A DNA stretch of 64,000 nt from Candidula unifasciata (taxonomy: Eukaryota; Mollusca; Gastropoda; Stylommatophora; Geomitridae). The DNA lies in NCBI GenBank assembly GCA_905116865.2, contig CAJHNH020004602.1, positions 1,794,495 to 1,858,494 on the forward strand. Reading direction: 5' to 3'. This document shows, in pieces, positions 1 to 10,954 of the stretch. Numbering within the stretch: position 1 is the stretch's first letter; each line of letters begins with the position of its first letter. Both the position numbers and the translations under genes were made by a program. The notes below the pieces were generated by a model. That model worked only from the letters and a program-made list of their open reading frames with translations. It made no database searches and was not told the DNA's origin.

Positions 1-1265
1 ACAATCATGTGTATGGAGAATCATGTGTATGGAGAATCATGTGTATAGACAATCATGTGTATGGACAATCATGTGTATGGAGAATCATGTGTATGGAGAA
101 TCATGTGTATGGAGAATCATGTGTATGGAGAATCATGTGTATGGAGAATCATGTCTATCAACAATCATGTGTATGGAGAATCATGTGTATGGAGAATCAT
201 GTGTATGGAGAATCATGTGTATAGACAATCATGTGTATAGACAATCATGTGTATGGAGAATCAGGTGTATAGAGAATCATGTGTATAGACAATTATGTGT
301 ATGGAGAATCATGTGTATAGAGAATCATGTGTATGGAGAATCATGTGTATGGAGAATCATGTGTATAGAGAATCATGTGTATGGAGAATCATGTGTATGG
401 AGAATCATGTGTATAGAGAATCATGTGTATGGAGAATCATGTGTATGGAGAATCATGTGTATAGAGAATCATGTGTATGGAGAATCATGTGTATGGAGAA
501 TCATATGTATTGAGAATCATGTATATAGAGAGAGAATCATGTGTATGGAGAATCATGTGTATGGAGAATCATGTGTATGGAGAATCATGTGTATAGAGAA
601 TCATGTGTATGGAGAATTATGTGTATAGAGAATCATGTGTATGGAGAATCATGTGTATGGAGAATCATGTGTATGGAGAATCATGTGTATAGAGAATCAT
701 GTGTATGGAGAATCATGTGTATGGAGAATCATATGTATTGAGAATCATGTATATAGAGAGAGAATCATGTGTATGGAGAATCATGTGTATGGAGAATCAT
801 ATGTATTGAGAATCATGTATATAGAGAGAGAATCATGTGTATGGAGAATCATGTGTATGGAGAATCATGTGTATGGAGAATCATATGTATTGAGAATCAT
901 GTATATAGAGAGAGAATCATGTGTATGGAGAATCATGTGTATGGAGAATCATGTGTATGGAGAATCATATGTATTGAGAATCATGTATATAGAGAGAGAA
1001 TCATGTGTATGGAGAATCATGTGTATGGAGAATCATATGTATTGAGAATCATGTATATAGAGAGAGAATCATGTGTATGGAGAATCATGTGTATAGAGAA
1101 TCATGTGTATGGAGAATCATGTGTATTGAGAATCATGTATATAGAGAGAGAATCATGTGTATGGAGAATCATATGTATTGAGAATCATGTATATAGAGAG
1201 AGAATCATGTGTATGGAGAATCATATGTATTGAGAATCATGTATATAGAGAGAGAATCATGTATG
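1..1265. repeat. 16-bp satellite array with higher-order structure
   Basis: Head-to-tail copies of a 16-bp unit of the type AGAATCATGTGTATGG fill the window from its first base, so the array probably continues upstream. Variants change the last bases (TATAGA, TATAGAC). From about 500 onward a 36-bp block (a 16-bp ATATGTATTG variant plus a 20-bp copy with an extra GAGAG) recurs every 52, 68 or 84 bp, which is 36 plus one to three normal units. The unit has no stop on the plus strand, so long repetitive reading frames appear; they are artefacts. Confidence 0.97.
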
Positions 1266-2158
1266 TGAGAACTGGTTTGCCGTACACGATTGTGCACCGA
1301 TATGATGACCAATAAAACGTGGCCTGGACTAAAACAGGAGTGATGGACTTTTCTCTGCCTACAATTATTGTAATACTTCCCAGATCAGACAGTTTTTATT
1401 TTAAAAATTAGGCTGCCGTATTTAGCTAAAAATGTTAATGCAGTTGCTTCAACAGGTCTAGACTACATGATTTCAAAGACCTTATACGGTCCACGGGTCG
1501 GACTTTACCCAACCGTGGACTATCAAAAAATGGTGACATCCGTTGGGAAGTTCCTCACTCCTCCTCAGTTCTGTGGTCGTGACTTGGACGTAAATTATGT
1601 GTGCTCTCAAATCGATAAACTCAACATTATCTCAATTAGGTAATCGCCATGGCAGTCGGCAAGACACCGGAAAACAATAAACATAAATCCAAACCATCTA
1701 AGACCATGTTGTATCTAGTTTCCCCCAGAGCTCCCTAAACACATGATTCAGCCCTGATTATCCTGCCCCTTCTTGCTACTAGCCTAATATACAAGAGACT
1801 TATCAAACTGTATACAAAATTCCACTTGAGTCTCCAAGCCTTAGGTAAATTAAAACCGTGTAACACTAGAGACCACTAGCGGCGACAAGAAAGCTGAACA
1901 ATGTATGAAAGGCCGGGTTTGCAGTGAGATTTCTGCCACAGTCAATAAAACCGATCAAAGTCAGCAAATAAAATGCTAATGTATTTTAAGTACGTAAGCC
2001 GGCTCAAAGTATTTCTTCGGGATCTGCAGGCGGAGTCCGGCAAGCTGAACTTGACAATCCGGTATATTGAGGTGTCAACACGTTGTAAGTTTTCTTCCTT
2101 TTCTTCAACTTGAGGTTCATTACGGCAGATATCATCCACCCCATTCTTCATCTTTTTT
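1266..2158. other. Non-repetitive intergenic stretch
   Basis: No tandem repeat, transposon protein or convincing exon was recognised. Only short chance reading frames occur. Confidence 0.6.
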
Positions 2159-2422
2159 TCGCGTTTATCGGCTGTAGACTGGCAAGATAAGGTCTGAGCG
2201 TTCGGCCACTTCTGGACTTTAGACTTGTTCTAGAAATTGAGTTTCGAGTGCACATCCATTTTACAGATGTGGCTTATTTGTAAACAGACTGTTGGTTCCT
2301 AGGCTCTTAGGCAGATGCACTCCGATTTTGAATGAAACACCTCTAATTAGTCGACTTTAAAGCTTTGCATAGGGGCAGTAGGTCTTCTCCCCCTCCCCCA
2401 CTGGGGCTCAGAACCCACACGG
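2159..2422 (-). mobile_element. Dispersed repeat family C, minus copy
   Basis: On the minus strand this follows the order seen in the other C copies: a head ending in a GGGTTC..GGGGCCCCA-like block, then GTCGACTAATTAG, GGAGTGCATCTGCC, AGGAACCAACAGTCTG, ATGTGCACTCG, and a tail around CAGCCGATAAACGC. It lacks a clear (AAG)n tail. It encodes no protein and is probably a non-autonomous retroelement. Confidence 0.85.
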
Positions 2423-3469
2423 AAACCAAATCTCCATTCATCTCTATGATTAGCCCTTCCTTTCCACTTGGTGACTCCAAGTGTGTAGGTCTGGCTAGAT
2501 ATCTCTCCGCTGTCTTCTCGGTCTGCGATCCTTCAGCTTTCTGTGTAAGTATTTTTTTTTTTGGGTCTCTGTCATCCTACATTCAAATTATACATCCCAT
2601 CCCTCATGATACTAGTGATCAATAGCGATTTAAACAGATTTTGAATTTCATTTTTGCTACTCAGTCTTCCCCACTCTCTACATCTTTGATTGGTCTAAAA
2701 TTTCGTTTTCAGGCTGTTCTCAAAATGTTATGATAAGGCTATATCTCTTTTAGTTGTGCTCAAGGTTGCAGAGCCATCTGAGACATTTGAGCTTATCGGC
2801 GTTTCATATACTGTGATCTTGGTATTACAAGTTAGAGTATTTCATTTTACCAGATATAGAGCATAGAAGCAGAACATTATATCTCTCCGCAAAAGAGGAA
2901 GAGCAGAAGAGAAGAAGAGGGGCATAGCATACTTTATTTTCAGACGTTGTATTGAGAGCTGAAACATACTGAAGAAATATTGAGCAGACTGCTAGAAGAA
3001 ATAGGCAGCCACGCTGGCACTGAGTCTACTACCCAACATCCTCTCCGTCAGCCGACCTCTGCTTTTAATACTTTCTATCTTTCCGGTTGTCACTGCCTAT
3101 TTTCAAACCTCTCGCTTCACTCTGTAATGCAAATAATAATCAATGTATTGTCTTGATCTGTACTATCAAATACCTAATTTTGAATGGTCTCTTTGACATT
3201 GGTCGTCCCAGCTTTCCATGGAGGTATTTACACTTTAAGGAGAGATCACATCTCTGCGGTCTCCAGTTTATATGTAGTTTATTTATTCAATGTCCATGAT
3301 TATCAGAAACATTATCACAATCATCATCAATTGGAAATGGTCAAGTTTAACCGCTACCTAGGGAGCTAGCCTCTCCTAGATTGCATCGTTTATTATTTTG
3401 GCTCATGTTCATGCTGGTATTTCACTGTATGTGTTTTAGTGTTGGTGGTTCTAGCGCTCATGTCTGTCG
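2423..3469. other. Intergenic stretch, nothing recognised
   Basis: Only short low-complexity tracts and chance reading frames of 60-86 codons are visible. None shows splice sites or a recognisable domain. Confidence 0.55.
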
Positions 3470-3872
3470 AGTCAGGTTTTCTGCACAGCCAGCTCGAGAT
3501 AAAGCCGTACAGCTCAACGGAAATTCCCGTTTTTGTGAGGTCGGTCGTGTCCGGACGGTGCTTACCATTGTTACCGAGTAGACTTATACATAAATGAAAC
3601 AATAGTTTAATTAATTTGCAACTAGGTGGGTTATTAGTTTTATCATTATTATTATGCGTTTTTTTTCCTAATAGCCCACTCATTTATCTTCAAAATGATA
3701 ATTCATTCAATAACACATGTTGCAAATTAATTGAACTGGAGTTTAATTTGTGAATACGTCTACTTGGTAACAATGATGAGCACTGACAGGCCACGGCCGG
3801 CCTCATAAAAACGGGAATTCCAGTTTAGCTGTAGGGTCTTATCTGGAGCTGACTGTGGTTCTCTGCATGTCG
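3470..3872. repeat. Foldback inverted repeat with about 150-bp arms
   Basis: The left arm (about 3470-3623) and right arm (about 3719-3872) are diverged reverse complements. Examples are AATTAATTTGCAAC against GTTGCAAATTAATT, TACCATTGTTACC against GGTAACAATG, and AATTCCCGTTTTT against AAAAACGGGAATT. The spacer holds a smaller inverted pair (GGGTTATTAG near 3628 and CTAATAGCCC near 3669). No coding sequence is inside. It looks like a foldback or MITE-like element; flanking duplications were not identified. Confidence 0.8.
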
Positions 3873-4402
3873 TCTGTACCATTTTCAAAATGTATCTGCT
3901 ACTGTGGTCATTTCAGCTAATGAGAATCAAAATGATTAGGCTAAAGGTTACAATCAAAGGAGATCGACTTCATTGCACCGGATATTATCCCACCTAGCTC
4001 AGTCTCTCTCTCCCTCTCTCTTTTTTCCTCCACCTAGAAGATTGTACAAAGCACAAACTCCCTAGCTCCAGCAACGATCCACATAGACTTCCCTAAATAA
4101 CTCACGTGAACAGAGTGACCGTGCCCGTAAATGAAACCAGGACCTTTCAGGTCGCTCTCTGTAGTCGGTATGCAATTCTATGGAGAACTGAGTCAGATAT
4201 GATAAAGTCCGGTACAAAGAAGTCAATGCTCTCGACTTGAAAACCTTTCATGAAATGTGATACTTAACTATTTTATGTAACACAACAATTATCCATACAG
4301 TTTAATCTAACAACTTTGTTCCCTACTACTTTTCCCAACTATGAAGATGGGATCCGAGCGCTTATATACTTTTCCGATGTGCAATGAGGGTCATTTTTCT
4401 AT
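3873..4402. other. Intergenic stretch with a short CT-rich tract
   Basis: A CT-rich tract lies near 4003-4030. Nothing else was recognised. Confidence 0.55.
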
Positions 4403-5046
<644 letters not shown>

Positions 5047-5052
5047 AGGTTT

Positions 5053-5070
5053 CTGCTTTATCTAAAGCAG
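5053..5070. repeat. Perfect 18-bp palindrome beside the CTAA array
   Basis: CTGCTTTA-TC-TAAAGCAG forms an 8-bp stem with a 2-base loop, just outside the array. Confidence 0.7.
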
Positions 5071-5374
5071 TGGCTGTTTATTCACTTCACGACAATAGTA
5101 AAATAAAAATAAAAATTAAAAATAATGAATAACTAAACACCGGAAAGGGAAAATAATAACGCTCTGACAAGAGCAGGAATACAAAAGATGCACGCAATCA
5201 ACGTCACAAAAGTGGCCAATCTGTCGTCAACACAGTTAACAGATTTTTACAAGAACAAACAAAATGTCTGAATAGCTCTCTATAGGACAGCAATTTCTGA
5301 ATCACAAATAGACTCACAGGCAGCAGAATACATGCATGGGTGTCTATTGATTCATAAGTTGTCTGTTTTCTTAT

Positions 5375-5377
<3 letters not shown>

Positions 5378-5411
<34 letters not shown>

Positions 5412-5441
5412 CCTCTCTCATTCTCTCTCTCTCTCTCTCCC
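5378..5441. repeat. (CT)n microsatellite
   Basis: Two CT runs interrupted by CCCC and ATT. Confidence 0.95.
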
Positions 5442-5937
5442 CTACTGTGGAGGTGAAGTTTTACTGAGAAACATGATTTTATCACTTGAAACATTTCTAG
5501 TTCTTTTAGTTAGGCCACCCTGTAGATCCTTTCATGGCGAAACATTGAAGTTTATAACTTCCCTTGTATTCAAACAGCTTCTCGTTGTAAACGACCAGTT
5601 ATGGATCGCCTCCTTTCATAAAATAGCCAAGTGACAGGATTTGCGCACCTATAGCGTAACTTGAGCCCACCATCGTACGCCACATTACGCTTATTATAGA
5701 AGCGTATAGCCGGCATGATAAAGCAATTGAGGGCACTGTGTTGACAGTTGACAGCAACTAAGGACTATGGGGAGGGAGTGGGGGGGGGGTGCATTTGGAA
5801 ATAACTGGGACCATATCAACGTGTTGAGAAGCTATGTTTAGGACATAAGCAACAGTTACGCTAAGTATTAGCCTTTTTGTCTATGGGCTACAACCTCCTG
5901 CAGTGATGACGTAAATAGGACTGACTGCAGTCGAGAC
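5442..5937. other. Intergenic stretch with a poly-G run
   Basis: A G run lies near 5781-5790. No gene or transposon piece was recognised. Confidence 0.55.
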
Positions 5938-5946
5938 GTTATCATC

Positions 5947-5978
<32 letters not shown>

Positions 5979-6345
5979 CAACATCAGCTTGTTTGTTCAA
6001 TGGCGTTGTTGATCATACCTCTCTACAATCTTCGATCTTCAATATCTTTGTATAGGTTTGTGTGCTGATACCCCTCCATGCCATGACATAAAGCTGTCTA
6101 GAATCTTCTTGCGTGCTCTTTTTTTCCTTCTTAATTCTTACAGCGTGAACCCGTTTTTTCTCCCCTTCTCCTAACATGACAAATTGCTGAATGTTTCTTT
6201 CTCATGTTTGTGATAAGTTGTCTTCTAGCTATCTCGTCTTTCAAAAACACTTCAGTTGCTATTTTTTTTTTTTTGACTGCGCAAAGAATACAAAGAATTC
6301 TCTTATTAAACCACATCTCCGAGGCCTCAAACAACAGGTATATTT
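5938..6345 (-). mobile_element. LINE 3'-end remnant, family L-B, with (ATC)n tail
   Basis: Read on the minus strand, the frame starting near 6334 contains EASEMWFNKRILCI, matching the post-RT block [E]A[AT]EMWFYRRMLRI of APE-type LINEs. It continues into a degraded GH-MRR..KTGS region. Downstream on that strand come a non-coding tail and then (GAT)n, written (ATC)n on plus at 5940-5985. Only the region after the RT core survives, so this is a 5'-truncated dead insertion. Related copies are at 20030-20450, 31205-31605 and 39465-39565. Orientation and tail agree with target-primed reverse transcription. The exact clade cannot be assigned by eye. Confidence 0.8.
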
Positions 6346-6440
6346 GTTTAGGAATTATCCAGATTTCACAGCCATGTTAAAATGCTGTATATAGCATTCG
6401 ATGGAAGTCTTTGTAAGTAAATAGGTTGTAGTAGTTCTTT

Positions 6441-6651
6441 TACCCCACCAGGACATCACACAAGCAATAAACACCTGATGACACAAAGTGCCACCATGTG
6501 GACGAGGATCACCCGTAGAAAGGTCCCAGAAACCGCATTCAGCTATATTGCGGCCCCCCGGGAAGAGTATGGCGTTAAGATAACAAAAAAGTGCATCTCT
6601 CAAAATGACGACTAGGCATGTTGCATAGGTTGTCTGACGACTGACTGACTT
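6441..6651 (+). repeat. Dispersed repeat G, tandem unit 1
   Basis: Begins TACCCCACCAGGACATCACA and runs through CACAAAGTGCCACCATGTGG and GAGGTCCCAGAAACCGC-like blocks. It shares with unit 2 a shortened middle and the ending TTGTCTGACGACTGACTGAC, so units 1 and 2 are a local duplication. Confidence 0.9.
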
Positions 6652-6652
6652 T

Positions 6653-6863
6653 TTACACCACCAGGACATCACACAAGCGATAAACACCCCATGACACAAA
6701 TTGCCACCATGTGGATGAGGATCACCCATAGAGAGGTCCCAGAAACCGCATTCAGCTATATTGCGGCCTCCGGGAAGAGTATGGCTTTAAGATAACAAAA
6801 AAGTTCATCTCTTAAAATGACGAATAGGCATGTTACATAGGTTGTCTGACGACTGACTGACTT
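6653..6863 (+). repeat. Dispersed repeat G, tandem unit 2
   Basis: Nearly identical to unit 1, offset by 212 bp, with the same internal deletion. Confidence 0.9.
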
Positions 6864-6865
6864 TC

Positions 6866-7075
6866 TACCCCACCAGGACATCAAACAAGCGATAAACACC
6901 CGATGACACAAAGTGCCACCTTATGGATGAGGATCGCCGCGGAGAGGTCCCAGAAACCGCGTTCAGACATTTGGTCATATTTATGGCCTGCCTATATTGC
7001 GGCCCCTGGCAAAAGCCAGGGTGGGGCTTCAAATAACAAAAAATTTCGTCCTAAAAAGGACGAAACTGGATGATT
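6866..7075 (+). repeat. Dispersed repeat G, tandem unit 3 (fuller copy)
   Basis: Keeps the middle section missing in units 1 and 2 and ends in two hairpins: CTGGC-AAAA-GCCAG (7006-7019) and TTTCGTCC-TAAAAA-GGACGAAA (7044-7065). Other copies lie at 31905, 32168 and 41525. It has no coding capacity and no tRNA-like promoter boxes that I can see. Confidence 0.9.
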
Positions 7076-8084
7076 ACGTCCTTGGAATATAAGAATAAAA
7101 ATAGTAGTATGTTTTGATATGTGATTAGTGTGCTGAATTTACTGAGGACACGACATAACCAAATTCTTCACTGATAAGTATACTTCTAATACATAACCTA
7201 TAATCAAGGGAATATACATGAATGAAAGTGTATCCATTATTTTGTATAGCCTTGTATGGTTATCTTCATTGCAACAGCGTAAACAAGTCAAAAAGTTTCT
7301 GAAAACCATTAAATGTGGTTATTGCCCCTTGAGTAGGGGTGTACACATTGAAAGAAACCAGCTTACGTGGTTTTTCACCCTTTAATTAGAGGATACGTAG
7401 TTAAAGTCATGTCTATTAACCACCTGAGCCTCGCTCTTTGTTACGATACAATATATTAACCACGCACACAAGTAATAATACTTGTAATCCTGTATCGTAT
7501 TACAATAGGCTGTGTGTGGTTTTACTGTTTTATATACGTAACAGACTGCGCGGGGAAAGGGTCCCAAGTAGCCCGCTGGTCTTTTATACCCAGAGACATC
7601 GAGAAAACAAAGACTGAGTCAAGGACTATTTCCATGCTTTGGGCATATGGGGCATACAGTTCTGAATCTACATTTGCATGGACCAATCAGCACTCGATGG
7701 GTTGTAAGGCGAACAGCACACCTCCGCCTTTACTTTCCATGATCTTACCTGGTATCATTTTTAGCAGGACCTGTGAGCAAAAGGTCAATTTTTGAGAAGA
7801 AAGAAATCTGTCGTGATACGGATTTGAACCTTTCACGTCTGGACCAGGCCACCACTGCTGCCTTTATTTACCACATGTTGATATGTGCAGCAAAAGTGAG
7901 AACCAGGAAGAAAATGATATTTATTGAAGATGGTCAAGTATTAAAAGCTGAAACAATGAGAGTTCCCAGAGCCATCTCAGTCAAGTCAATGCCAGCTGTG
8001 AGAAATATAATTTGAAAAAACGCATTGAAAAGACAGACAATGGTGACAGGCAGACAATTAGAAACCATGTCAATAAAATTAATT
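7076..8084. other. Intergenic stretch, nothing recognised
   Basis: AT-rich, with a few reading frames under 95 codons that lack domains. A B-box-like word occurs near 7820 but no full tRNA-like head could be confirmed. Confidence 0.5.
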
Positions 8085-8335
8085 AACATAGAGGTTAGGC
8101 TAGTTGCATATCCTTTACAGGACGTTACAGAACCAACCCCAGCAGCCCCTGGCTGTTGTGTGGTGTCACTTGGCAAATTTAGTTTGTAGTAGTTTGCCGT
8201 TGCTGCTGGACGGTCTGTACCACTGTCAAAACCAACGCAAAGAACATGGCCCGCTGCTGGGATCGAACCCGGCACCTCGGCATCACGAAGCGTTCGCATC
8301 GACTTGGCCACAAAGCCGACATAATAAACATAGAG
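8085..8335 (-). mobile_element. SINE-A copy 1 with 9-bp target duplication
   Basis: The insertion is bounded by AACATAGAG at 8085-8093 and again at 8327-8335. On the minus strand it starts with a tRNA-like head: an A-box-like TGGCCAAGTCGATGCG and a perfect B box GGTTCGATCCC. A conserved body follows (GTTGGTTT..ACAGTGGTA, GCAACGGCAAACTACT), and the end is GTAAAGGATATGCAACTAGC. RNA polymerase III would transcribe such an element. Matching copies are at 57854 and 59188, and a headless copy is at 56165. Confidence 0.95.
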
Positions 8336-8751
8336 ACAGAACGAAATAATGAATTAAATATCTAGGGTCAATTATAAACTCAGAAGCAAAAACGGACAGA
8401 GAAATCATAATACTATATGCGAAAGCAGACTAGTTGCTCAGACAGCTCATACAATTGTTGACATATTGAAGAATAACATTGTCTACCAAGGAAAATTTAA
8501 TTATAACTATTTTTAGTGCAACTTTATGCTACCAGTGTCAAACATGGATCCTTACTACTAGTCTGCGTAAAATTATAACAACGGAGATGGGGTGTCTTAA
8601 ATGAGTTGCCATGTTAACAATATAAGCTAACATTATAAAAAAAAAAAAAAAGGTATTAGAACTGAAACCAGCGAGTCATTAACAAACGAAGCCACGGTTT
8701 GACCATCTGGCAAGAATGCTTCGGTACCAATTACCACAGAGAGTCAGGCTG
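8336..8751. other. AT-rich intergenic stretch
   Basis: Contains a poly-A run (8638-8651). Nothing else was recognised. Confidence 0.55.
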
Positions 8752-9124
8752 AAGTTTGAGGTTTTAACAACGGATCAATATCATGGCACACGGGTAGTAA
8801 CCCATAAGTGCTCCGTTTTTCTTCTAACATAAATCTGAGTCCGATGAAGCTTAGCACAGCGCACAGGCTCTGTAGCACCGGCGAGGATCCTGAAATACTT
8901 TGGGTAGGTTTTTAACTCCAAATTTTGTCCGGGCAGGGCCGTTAGACTACTCTTTTCGATTTCCAACTGCTATCGGGCGTTAAATCTCACTACGGAGAGA
9001 CCAGGGGGAATTACTAAGAGTCCAAGTCCATGTGAAAGAATCAGAGCCCTTACCGAGAATTGAACCCGGAACCTTCAGCACTCGAGGCAGGCACCATGCC
9101 TCGAGACCACGCAGAACCAGGCGG
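8752..9124 (-). mobile_element. SINE-B copy 1
   Basis: On the minus strand the head carries GCGTGGTCTCGAGGCA (A-box region) and GGTTCCGGGTTCAATTC (B-box region). The body shares AAATCGAAAA.GAGTAG.CTAACGGC and CGGAGCA.TTATG.GTTACTACCC with the copy at 38764. It carries an extra roughly 60-bp stretch after the head relative to that copy. I found no clear target duplication. Confidence 0.9.
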
Positions 9125-9321
9125 GGGAAAAAAACACACACAATATAATAAATACACAAAAAAAAAAAAAAAAAACATCCAGCAATGAAGGGAATTATGG
9201 CACCAAAAAATTGTTTTCAAAGTATTTCAACTTAAATAGCATATTCGAAAAAGTAAAGATAAGATCCCCATCCCACCCTCCCCTTCAGTGCGGTAACTAG
9301 AAAAATAGAAGAATCTATCCC

Positions 9322-9324
<3 letters not shown>

Positions 9325-9379
<55 letters not shown>
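9325..9379. repeat. (CT)n microsatellite
   Basis: An almost pure CT run. Confidence 0.96.
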
Positions 9380-9383
<4 letters not shown>

Positions 9384-9591
9384 GTTTGTATTGTAATATT
9401 GTTAGTCATTTGATGTTGACTCCAACTGATGTGTCTCTGTGATTCTTAAATACACGTGACAAGTTTGCACAGCAAAAGAACACCCAATTTGTTTTGTTCG
9501 TTGTATGATGCCACCTGCATCGCTGCTTGATCAGAAACCTTGTTCTTTTCCTGTGCTGACTGAAATAACATGCCCCGTTATCTAAGCACCT

Positions 9592-9826
9592 TTCCGTCAG
9601 GGTTCCGGGGTCCCATTCTGGGGGAATAAATAGCAGACGCACTGCCCCGCTAACGAGTATGTAGTGCATGGCGACTAATTAGGGGAGATTCCCCTGACCT
9701 AGAGTCCAGGAACCAAAAGCTTGCATACAAAAAGGCCTTATCTGTAAAACTGATGTGCACCTAAACTAAAGTTCTGGAACAAGACAGAGGCCCAGAAACG
9801 TTAGAACAACCATCACTTTAGAGTCA
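9592..9826 (+). mobile_element. Dispersed repeat family C, plus copy
   Basis: Starts GGGTTCCGGGGTCCCATTCT and keeps GCGACTAATTAGGGGAG and CCAGGAACCA. It then shows GTTCTGGAACAAGACAGAGG, with a diverged end and no AAG tail. The block that carries the GTGCATCTGCC word in other copies is deleted. Confidence 0.85.
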
Positions 9827-9834
9827 ACATTAAC

Positions 9835-9864
9835 CCCCCCCCCCCCCCCCCCCCCAAAAAAAAG
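9835..9864. repeat. Poly-C / poly-A run
   Basis: About 21 C followed by 8 A. Runs like this are prone to assembly and sequencing error. Confidence 0.9.
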
Positions 9865-10954
9865 AAGGTAGGGAAGAAGAGAGATAGAGAGCGAGACAGA
9901 AAGACAACAGGCAGACAACAGACAAAGACAGACAGGTGTCACATGACGCCTCTGTCGCATGTCTTTAATAGGATTTTCCATAGTAATTAAAAACACTCTC
10001 AAAAGACTTAATGTTAAATGGTGACTTGAATTGGTCTACAAGGTACTCCGTAGCTCCAACGACTAACATCACTTCAGGGGTGAAGCGACTCACATTATGA
10101 TTCCCACTGCAATAACAAATATTAATGGGCACAGCTTGGCCTGACTTCCTCACCACTTAGAAGCCCCCAGACTAGATAGCAGACCTGCCATAGTCAACAA
10201 ATAACACAGTAATGACATGCCACTAAAACAACACCACACTCATAAACAATCTAAAAAGATTAGACACTGACAAATCTGAATCCAGAATTATAATACATAA
10301 TGTAATAGGTACAACACCGGTAAAGACTCTCAAAGGAAAATTAATGAAGATGACAAATCAAATGACACTACTGAATGAAGAACTGAACTATTCCAGAAAG
10401 ACTCATGGTCAGCCTACAACACTTCACAAGTGATCATGGCACGACCCTGTTGTGACGTGGGTAAAAATGGGTACCAAGTGTTTTGGGTAGTTGCAGCTTT
10501 GTTTGACACCAATAAACTCATCAGTGATGGACTTGATCCTCTCCACAACAGGATTTCAATAGGAGCAGTGCTATACTTGGTGATAGGCATCAGTGCTTGC
10601 GATGAAATGACATCAGGTACTATGCAGCAACATTTAATTGGCAGAAAGGACGTATTGTTCGTGTTTAGTCACAGGGAAAGGTTCCCTTAAAATAATACCA
10701 ATGTCTACAATAAATATCTCAACTTGCAACACTCTGTTTTGTTTTGACAGAAAAGCAGATCATGGACCTTGGATATCTGCACATGATGATTATTGGCTTG
10801 TACAAACTACCCAATGTCAAGTGTGACACCAATTGTCACTCCCGGCTGCTTTCCCACAAAGACTGGTTTCGTGCAATCATAGGTACTGCTGTAGTGTCTC
10901 GAGGTAGGTAATGTTGGGTCCTGACATGAGATGCAGTTGTAAGACAATTGTATG
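9865..10954. other. Sequence upstream of the large LINE, unassigned
   Basis: I looked here for the 5' part of the LINE endonuclease and saw no convincing match in any plus frame. The LINE is therefore taken as 5'-truncated near 10955. Only short chance frames remain. Confidence 0.45.

Noticed and set aside
9..1233. Long plus-strand frames of a repeated MENHVYGESCVWRI type
   Set aside because: They only translate the 16-bp satellite in three phases. A stop-free 16-bp unit forces open frames in every phase.
7806..7860. B-box-like word near CGGATTTGAACC
   Set aside because: Spacing to any A-box-like sequence is too short for a tRNA-like head.
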